Shown: in pieces, positions 33,494 to 38,990 of the stretch
Layout: each line of letters starts with the position of its first letter
Position numbering within the stretch: the stretch's first letter is position 1
From: Thermoplasmatota archaeon
GTDB lineage: Archaea > Thermoplasmatota > Thermoplasmata > Lutacidiplasmatales > JAMCUS01
Assembly (NCBI GenBank): GCA_023379385.1
Contig: JAMCUS010000020.1
Span: 1-38,990 of the forward strand
DNA: 38,990 nucleotides
Reading direction: 5' to 3'
Position numbers and translations under genes: made by a program
The notes under the pieces: generated by a model
The model's database searches: none
What the model saw: the letters and a program-made list of their open reading frames with translations, nothing else
Told to the model about the DNA's origin: nothing

Positions 33494-33501
33494 GTGTAAC
33501 C

Positions 33502-33702
33502 ATGCCGGAAGGGAGTAATATATTTGAAAGCTCAATAAGAAAGGCTGTAGAAAAAGCCTTAGGGAAAGAGAATGAAGAATCTGTTAGACAATGTGTAAAT
33601 CAGGTTTCTGACTTACTTATGATCTCTATCAGAAAAATGCCAACAAAAGATAAATTGAAAGAAATAATTACCAAAAAAATTGAAACGGATGAGTTCATAT
33701 GA
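33502..33702 (+). CDS. 66-aa helical protein of the defence-like operon
   Basis: A short, charged, helix-forming protein (MPEGSNIFESSIRKAVEKAL ... KIETDEFI) with no recognised domain. It starts 8 bases after the helicase gene. Its TGA overlaps the next ATG as ATGA, so it is translated with the ATPase. It may be an adaptor between helicase and ATPase (inference). Confidence 0.65.
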   Translation: MPEGSNIFESSIRKAVEKALGKENEESVRQCVNQVSDLLMISIRKMPTKDKLKEIITKKIETDEFI

Positions 33703-35744
33703 TTATAAAAAAAATTATTCTGAAAAACTACCGTTGTTATAAAGATCAGGTTATAGAAGCAACTAAATTAAATCTAGATACGACGGATAACCCTGGAATT
33801 ACATTATTTACTGGAGATAATTCTGTCGGAAAAACAACAATATTCAATGCATTGGGGTGGGTACTATACGGGAAGGAGACTCAAGCGATTCTGAGAAGAG
33901 ACCCATCCACCCTGCCTATACCCTCCACTTCTTCATTTGACAAAGATGATTCATCTGAAGTAAAGGTTGAATTACATATGAGGGATACTGGAAGTGTTAA
34001 AGAAATAATACTTGCGAGAACGGCAATTTTCAAAAAAGGCATGATGGAGCCTATCGATTCTGAGGTAACTTTGTTTCTGACATATAGTGACAATACAGAC
34101 AATTATTTGTCAAGTAGAACTGATAGAGATGCTGTAGACAGATTTTTAAGGCAACTGTTTCCTAGCGATATAGCCCCATTCCATCTATTTGATGGGGAAT
34201 TTCTTGAATCTACCTATACCAATAGAGGGGAGAATATTGTAAAAGGAATAAGAGATATGTTTCGAATATTCAGAATCGAAGAACTTAGAGAGGCAGCTAA
34301 AGAAATAGAGGAATCCTATGGAAGAAGTAGATCAAAATATACCAATAACACTAAAATTAAAACTTGTATTGAAGACCAGACTCGTTACGAACATAACAGA
34401 GATGAAATATCCGAGAGATTAGAGAATCTGAAAACTGAAATTAAGAGCCTTGAGAAAGTGAATTCCGATCTTACTGAAGGAATTGAAAAACTCGGCAACG
34501 TAGAAGCTATAAAAGAAAAGTCAGAAAGACTTAAACAAATCGAGGAAGATATCAAAGCTATAGAAAATAGTGTAAAAGATGCTACAAAAAAAAAAATACA
34601 ACTAATATTGAAAAATGCTTATCTATTGAACTCTGAAGATGTTTTTGAGGAAGTATCTAAGATTGTGGGTAAACTGACTGAAAGGGGAAAACTACCGCCA
34701 GAGATTAAAGATACATTTGTAAAAGATCTTCTGGAGCGAAAGGCATGTATATGTGGTACTCCATTAATGGTGGGCAGTAAATCCCGGAATACACTAGAAA
34801 ATCTACTGAAAGAAATTGCTGGCTCTTCTGACATGGAAGTACTTCAAGATATGTACTATTTAGGAAAAACTTCTATTGCGGATATTAAAACTATTAGGAA
34901 TCAGGTTGAAGCTGAAAATAAAAATTATGTTTCATACACTAATCAAAAGGAACCCAAGGAGATGGAACGAAGCAAATTAACAGAAGAGTTGCTAGGGGAG
35001 TCTTCCTATGAAAAGATTGTGTCAACGTATCTCGAACTAAAACAAATGAGAACCAGTAATGAAACTGAAATTCGTAATAAAATCTTAACACAAGGAAACT
35101 TAGAAAAAAATCTACAAGATGAAATAGATAAGATATCAAAAATAGAGAAAGATATAGAAAGGTTTCAGGAAAAAGATAAGGAATTTCAGCTTTACGAGTC
35201 ATACTATCAAAGAGTTAAGAAACTGCATTCCATTTTTTCCGATCTCGTAGGGAATATTATTTCTGAAGTCGCTGAGCGGTATGGGAAAAAGGTCAATGAA
35301 ATGATAAAAATGATCCCTTTGTTATCTCGGTTTACTGTAAAAATATCTGTTTCTGCGACCGATGATGGAAAAATGGATTTTGAGTTCTTGCAGGATGGAA
35401 ATCGCAAGTTTTATATGGCTGGAGGGCAGAACCAGCTCATGGGCATCTTATTAATAGCGGCTTTTACGAAAGTAATGAGAGAAAGCTGGCCTAAAGATAT
35501 TTCAGCACCATTTGTGGTAATAGATAATCCTGTTTCGACGTTAAGTCAAGAAAACATAGTACTTTTTGGTAAAATTCTCAATGATCTATTTGGTGGAGTC
35601 CATCTGATACTGTTCATAAAGAATACTGATTATGATAAGATACTTGAAGGTGCTGGAGAAAATATTTCTAGGTTTTATAAGTTATCGAAAGGCCAGAACG
35701 ATGATACGACTATAGTTGGAGAGGTGAAAGTTAATGAAAGTTAG
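33699..35744 (+). CDS. Rad50/DndD-like coiled-coil ABC ATPase
   Basis: The 681-residue protein starts MIIKKIILKNYRCYKDQ and has Walker A GDNSVGKTT (39-47). Two coiled-coil regions (about 215-300 and 400-510) flank a short CIC-G hook-like turn (KACICGTPL). The ABC signature is AGGQNQL (about 574-580) and Walker B VVIDNP (606-611). The DNP end of Walker B in place of DE resembles DndD and related AAA_23 proteins. These act as DNA-engaging clamps in modification or defence. No dndC or dndE is nearby, so it is not named DndD. It overlaps both neighbours (4 and 11 bases). Confidence 0.8.
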   Translation: MIIKKIILKNYRCYKDQVIEATKLNLDTTDNPGITLFTGDNSVGKTTIFNALGWVLYGKETQAILRRDPSTLPIPSTSSFDKDDSSEVKVELHMRDTGSVKEIILARTAIFKKGMMEPIDSEVTLFLTYSDNTDNYLSSRTDRDAVDRFLRQLFPSDIAPFHLFDGEFLESTYTNRGENIVKGIRDMFRIFRIEELREAAKEIEESYGRSRSKYTNNTKIKTCIEDQTRYEHNRDEISERLENLKTEIKSLEKVNSDLTEGIEKLGNVEAIKEKSERLKQIEEDIKAIENSVKDATKKKIQLILKNAYLLNSEDVFEEVSKIVGKLTERGKLPPEIKDTFVKDLLERKACICGTPLMVGSKSRNTLENLLKEIAGSSDMEVLQDMYYLGKTSIADIKTIRNQVEAENKNYVSYTNQKEPKEMERSKLTEELLGESSYEKIVSTYLELKQMRTSNETEIRNKILTQGNLEKNLQDEIDKISKIEKDIERFQEKDKEFQLYESYYQRVKKLHSIFSDLVGNIISEVAERYGKKVNEMIKMIPLLSRFTVKISVSATDDGKMDFEFLQDGNRKFYMAGGQNQLMGILLIAAFTKVMRESWPKDISAPFVVIDNPVSTLSQENIVLFGKILNDLFGGVHLILFIKNTDYDKILEGAGENISRFYKLSKGQNDDTTIVGEVKVNES

Positions 35745-36207
35745 GGATTTCTTTTTAAAAAAAAGGGTAGAAACTAAAGGGCCAAGAGATTTTTATATAA
35801 CAGCAGGGACCTATGATAATTTTCTTAAGCCTTTGAGTGAAGAATTTAATAAGTATAATGTGGAAATGAATGAGATAATATTTTTTTCTATACTGCTCTC
35901 TGCAAAGAATAGAAAAAACAGTTCTAGTAACTCAGAATTGCATGATCATTCAAGGAAGAATGGATCCGAAGGATCCCCAAAAGGTATCTTCAATATAAGC
36001 GAGCTAGATCAAGACAAAATGAATTTTTTGCTTTCCGTTATGGTATATCTATATGGATACGAATCAATATTTGATTACAAAGATATGATCAAAAAACTTG
36101 AAGATTTGGCAGAAGAGGGCTTGAAGATTCTTCATGATAAATATGCAAAGCAATATATGATGTCCCCCTCTAAATTCGCTGATAATATTTTTAAAGGAGA
36201 ATTATGA
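35734..36207 (+). CDS. 157-aa protein of the defence-like operon
   Basis: The start ATG 35734 lies inside the end of the ATPase gene, with GAGGTGAAA just upstream. The product is mostly helical, with a Ser/Asn/His-rich loop near residues 65-85 and a C-terminal MMSPSKFADNIF. No family is recognised. As the last gene of the coupled four-gene operon it probably belongs to the same complex. It is not a recognisable DndE. Confidence 0.6.
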   Translation: MKVRDFFLKKRVETKGPRDFYITAGTYDNFLKPLSEEFNKYNVEMNEIIFFSILLSAKNRKNSSSNSELHDHSRKNGSEGSPKGIFNISELDQDKMNFLLSVMVYLYGYESIFDYKDMIKKLEDLAEEGLKILHDKYAKQYMMSPSKFADNIFKGEL

Positions 36208-36428
36208 AAAATCAATTCATTTATTTTACTATTTTTATTATTCATCGAACCTCATTATGATCACTGGTATATCTATGTTAGCAACGCTCCTTTTCTCCAG
36301 ATCCCACTTAATTTGCTCGACAGGCTATAATGGAATACCAAAAACGGTATATTTTCATCCTTTTCATCCTAAAAAATCAGTTTTGGGGTATGAATTTTTA
36401 AAAATTTTATTGAATTATTCCGTTCTAT

Positions 36429-36447
36429 TACCGAAGTTTATAAGAAA
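36429..36447 (+). repeat. Outer inverted repeat, left copy
   Basis: TACCGAAGTTTATAAGAAA is the exact reverse complement of 38299-38317. It lies outside the presumed left end of the IS. Confidence 0.7.
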
Positions 36448-36470
36448 ATTAATGCCAGTATCTCGTTTAT

Positions 36471-38253
36471 TGTAGGGGTATCCATTTTTAATTAAAATAT
36501 TATGTATTATGTTGCTACACTACCACGGTACATATCTATCCAGTCTCAGCCTTGAAAATATATTCGCATTCGCACTCTCTTTCTCCATCTCTTCTACTAC
36601 CATCTCTGCTTTATTACCTTCTTCTTTCACTACCGCTATCTTTATTCTATCCAGTATCTCTGCTAACCTCTCTACACTTATGTTCTTTTCTCCTATCTCT
36701 GATGCTATGTACCTGTATAGCAGCAAACCCATCATGCACAGAAATACATGCGCTCTTATCGTTAGGTCTTTCCATACATAAAACGGTTTCATCGGTATCA
36801 ACAGTTTATTGTTTAACCATTTAAAATCTTCTTCTATCTTCTCTTTCCTGTTATATATATTTGCTATCTCGCCCGTTTCCAATTCCTGATTGTCTGTAAA
36901 TATCGCCTGCTTCCCAAATGATTTATACAGTTCCTCTTCTCTCTTTTTTATTACTTCACACTTCACCTTCACTTTTTTGTCTTCCGTTACCACCCCATAT
37001 TCATATATTCCTCTGTATTGCTGCGGTATTACATCCGTTAGTTTATTTATTGCCCCTTTCTCTCCCAACTTTCTTCCTTTGCCTTCCCTATTGCCTTTCT
37101 CTTTCAGTTCCTTTACCACTACCTCTATTTTGCTCCTGTACTTCTCGTAGGTCTCCCTCTGCCTCTTCTCTGTCTTTTCATTATATCTCACTACCACTGT
37201 ACATTCATTCCCATACAGATTCTCTCCATCATATCTTTTTACTTTGCAGGCACTTTTTGATCCTTTCCCCTTTATTTTCTCATACTTATCCAGACTCTCT
37301 TCAAAATATTTTTTTGCCTGCTCCCAGTTCAATGATCCTACCAAATGCATTCTCTTCATTACCTCTTTTACATTCTCCTCTGAGTTTACTCCTCTATCAA
37401 ACACCATTGTTATCTCTTTTGCATCCACTTTCAAACTCTCTATTCTTTTGCTTATTGTCTCAAACATCTCCACGAATAACTCCGATTCATGCCGGTTCCC
37501 TTCATACGCCTCACTCATGAATGGTATGTTGTCGTCGTTCACTACCAGCCCTACCCCTACTATGTTTTTATCGTATCTTTTATGCTTCGAATTCCCTTTC
37601 CTTGGTAATTTCTCTCCTTTTACTATGTTCGTGTAGAAATTCGACGTGTCAAATATCAATTTACTCGGTGAGTACCCCTGTTCATACAACCTCTTTGCTA
37701 TCTCTTCTTCTATTCTCTTTATTTTTTCATCTGTTAACCTCTTCATGTAGTTCAGACAGTTCTGCGCAGAGAGTTTGTTTCTCTCTGTCCATATAAAACT
37801 CATTCCACTATGCTGATACCAATCTTCCATTTTATTTCTGCTATACGCACCTTCTGATCTACCCATTATCATTAGCAGAAGGTATTGCCCTACTGTCAAT
37901 CCCTTCTGATTCCTCCTTTTTATTATTTTGTCAATACTTTCTATGAATTCAAGCTTTTCCGATGCGTGTAACAGTGCTGCTATTCTCCCGAATTGGAAGG
38001 ATGTTACTTTGTGATTGTCTGCACCATTTGTCAGTTCATAGATCGTATCTGCATTGCCTATGTATTTTTCGATTACCCTCTTCATTTTGCCGTTGATACG
38101 TTGGTTCTTTACAATATACAGGTATTTTTTATTCTTGATAGTTTTGATTTTAAAATGCATAAAGCATCACTATCCCCTAAAGTATTATATCTATATTAAG
38201 TTATCTAAATAATGGGTAGTAATTAAATTAAATAAAAGTAGTTAGCCCCTACA
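36471..38253. mobile_element. IS1634-like insertion sequence
   Basis: The transposase gene is bracketed by TGTAGGGG (36471-36478) and CCCCTACA (38246-38253), followed inward on both sides by AT-rich, weakly matching sequence. This gives about 1.78 kb, normal for the family. No matching target duplication is visible next to these ends, so the borders are provisional. A longer inverted repeat lies just outside (36429-36447 and 38299-38317). Confidence 0.65.
36520..38160 (-). CDS. IS1634 family (IS4-like) DDE transposase
   Basis: The 546-residue protein begins MHFKIKTIKNKKYLYIVKNQ, typical of IS1634 transposases. The catalytic triad is visible: D171 in LIFDTSNFYTN, D255 in MVFDRGVNS and the Glu in YNRKEKIEEDFKWL (about 436-449), which is the YREK-like motif of the IS4 clan. 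A helical C-terminus (HVFLCMMGLLLYRYI) follows. The gene is uninterrupted and full length, so the element could be active. Its insertion separates the defence-like operon from the AT-rich debris to the right. Confidence 0.92.
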   Translation of the reverse strand: MHFKIKTIKNKKYLYIVKNQRINGKMKRVIEKYIGNADTIYELTNGADNHKVTSFQFGRIAALLHASEKLEFIESIDKIIKRRNQKGLTVGQYLLLMIMGRSEGAYSRNKMEDWYQHSGMSFIWTERNKLSAQNCLNYMKRLTDEKIKRIEEEIAKRLYEQGYSPSKLIFDTSNFYTNIVKGEKLPRKGNSKHKRYDKNIVGVGLVVNDDNIPFMSEAYEGNRHESELFVEMFETISKRIESLKVDAKEITMVFDRGVNSEENVKEVMKRMHLVGSLNWEQAKKYFEESLDKYEKIKGKGSKSACKVKRYDGENLYGNECTVVVRYNEKTEKRQRETYEKYRSKIEVVVKELKEKGNREGKGRKLGEKGAINKLTDVIPQQYRGIYEYGVVTEDKKVKVKCEVIKKREEELYKSFGKQAIFTDNQELETGEIANIYNRKEKIEEDFKWLNNKLLIPMKPFYVWKDLTIRAHVFLCMMGLLLYRYIASEIGEKNISVERLAEILDRIKIAVVKEEGNKAEMVVEEMEKESANANIFSRLRLDRYVPW

Positions 38254-38298
38254 AAGATTTGGCATAGCCATACAAATATAAATTAATCTATATTTTAA

Positions 38299-38317
38299 TT
38301 TCTTATAAACTTCGGTA
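38299..38317 (-). repeat. Outer inverted repeat, right copy
   Basis: This is the reverse complement of 36429-36447, 46 bases beyond the right IS end. The match continues imperfectly into AATTAA-like sequence on both sides. Confidence 0.7.
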
Positions 38318-38368
38318 TTACTACCTGTTGAATAAAGATAATTAAAATTCTTAAATTGAAATATAAAA

Positions 38369-38506
38369 ATGGCACGTTTTTTTACCTTCAATGTATGGAA
38401 TAAAAGTTATAAAGAAAATATTGAAAATTTTTATACAAATAGAATTCATTGGTTTGATAAAATAAAAGGCAATTATAAAGATTATATGGAGAATGTATAT
38501 GATTAG
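38369..38506 (+). CDS. 45-aa AT-rich hypothetical ORF
   Basis: ATG 38369 opens 45 codons: MARFFTFNVWNKSYKENIEN and onward, rich in aromatic residues, Asn and Lys. Its stop overlaps the next ATG by eight bases. Three such small ORFs follow each other, so this may be one decayed gene read in shifting frames. No family is recognised. Confidence 0.25.
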   Translation: MARFFTFNVWNKSYKENIENFYTNRIHWFDKIKGNYKDYMENVYD

Positions 38507-38648
38507 CAAAGGATTTAAAAAATATCTCGCATGGGAACTTTATAAAACTCAATTCAACGATAGTTTTGATGATTCGATGCCTCTACATACTTTAACGAAA
38601 AAGCAATATTATTATTTAATAAAGATTTATCGAAAGAGCATAAAATAA
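38499..38648 (+). CDS. 49-aa AT-rich hypothetical ORF
   Basis: ATG 38499 to TAA 38648 codes for MISKGFKKYLAWELYKTQFN and 29 more residues. It overlaps both neighbouring small ORFs (8 bases and 1 base). The sequence has protein-like character (LAWELYKTQF), but there is no independent support. Confidence 0.25.
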   Translation: MISKGFKKYLAWELYKTQFNDSFDDSMPLHTLTKKQYYYLIKIYRKSIK

Positions 38649-38767
38649 TGCTATATAAAGAAAATATTTTTTATAATTTCTATTGGTTTTGTCGTTATTC
38701 AGAAATTAGTAATGATAAATTTATGAAAATTATAAAAAATATTATAAAATATTATAAAATATTATAA
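38648..38767 (+). CDS. 39-aa AT-rich ORF running into a 10-bp repeat
   Basis: ATG 38648 overlaps the previous TAA by one base. The ORF reads MLYKENIFYNFYWFCRYSE and ends within the ATTATAAAAT repeats as IIKYYKIL. The 3' part is repeat-derived. It is probably part of a decayed gene. Confidence 0.2.
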   Translation: MLYKENIFYNFYWFCRYSEISNDKFMKIIKNIIKYYKIL

Positions 38768-38810
38768 AATATTATAAAATATTATAAAATATTATAAAAT
38801 ATTATAAAAC
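38741..38810. repeat. 10-bp tandem repeat ATTATAAAAT, seven copies
   Basis: Six perfect units and a seventh with a final C are seen. The 10-base period places the A-tracts once per helical turn, which would bend the DNA. Confidence 0.95.
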
Positions 38811-38897
38811 TTCTATTGACTATTTTATATCATTAAAATACGATGAAAATTACTGAATATTTGGAGAATATTTATGATAAGTAACCTGAATCCCGTG

Positions 38898-38990
38898 TTA
38901 TTTAACCATTACAAACTCTTTAAGGTGTAACAGATCCAACGCCTTCTGCAGTTTCTCCTCTATCCCCACCGCTCTCGGGAACTCACGATA
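38898..38990 (-). CDS. C-terminal end of an unidentified gene (partial)
   Basis: The minus-strand frame is open from the window edge to TAA at 38898-38900, giving 30 residues that end KALDLLHLKEFVMVK. Base composition is clearly higher in GC than the AT-rich debris beside it, and codon use looks normal. It is too short for identification; a transposase or core gene are both possible. Confidence 0.4.
   Translation of the reverse strand, partial: YREFPRAVGIEEKLQKALDLLHLKEFVMVK

Noticed and set aside
33699-35744. Dnd phosphorothioation locus
   Set aside because: The ATPase is DndD-like, but no DndA, DndC or DndE sequence accompanies it.
36257-36475. 72-codon ORF left of the IS
   Set aside because: Its stop codon is formed by the IS end, it has no protein-like signature and no ribosome binding site. 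At best it is a gene remnant cut by the insertion.

Overview
The window is a stretch of low-GC archaeal chromosome, most likely a euryarchaeon of the Thermoplasmata type. Archaeal identity is seen directly: an MCM replicative helicase, NMD3, a DUF424 protein, the S13-S4-S11-RpoD order with an iron-sulfur RNA polymerase D subunit, TATA-like boxes close to start codons, GGTGA-type ribosome binding sites, and tRNAs with introns. The Thermoplasmata placement is inferred from the low GC, the winged-helix/DUF835/STAND protein, the RadA/KaiC-like ATPase pair and the IS1634-type transposase. It is not proven by the sequence.

Layout. 1-339 is the 3' end of a Ser/Thr/Gly-rich, probably secreted protein. 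461-4366 carries class II LysRS and two RadA/KaiC-like ATPases. 4394-9361 is a first accessory patch. It holds a zinc metallopeptidase-like protein, a small Cys-rich protein behind a palindromic operator, a 40-aa membrane ORF, a fossil transposase and a split OLD-type pair (AAA ATPase plus TOPRIM). 9362-22849 is mainly core genome: the wHTH/DUF835/STAND protein, MCM-DUF424-NMD3, a membrane-anchored disordered protein, rpoD-S11-S4-S13, a wHTH regulator, and an operon of UspA, an MBL hydrolase and a 45-aa protein. It ends in three tRNA genes. The Asn and Asp tRNAs each appear to carry two introns, one in the anticodon loop and one in the T-loop.

22850-36210 is a large AT-rich accessory island. 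On the minus strand a Cas1 integrase, with no Cas2, effector genes or CRISPR array in view, begins a polycistron. It continues with a HEAT-repeat solenoid gene, a copy of the Cas1 C-terminal helix-turn-helix, a second solenoid, a second HTH copy, a third solenoid and a diverged HTH. The solenoid genes consist of near-identical 120-bp units (about 20, 24 and 6 repeats). The cas1 N-terminal domain is present in frame upstream but lacks a start codon and appears frameshifted at an A-run. I regard this Cas1/HTH/HEAT module as the best candidate for an undescribed system. Divergent to it, a tightly coupled four-gene plus-strand operon encodes a PLD-nuclease/SF2-helicase fusion, a 66-aa protein, a Rad50/DndD-like ATPase and a 157-aa protein. 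It looks like an antiviral system.

36470-38990 holds an IS1634-like insertion sequence inside an outer inverted repeat, AT-rich decayed ORFs, a 10-bp tandem repeat (ATTATAAAAT x7) and the 3' end of another gene at the right edge.
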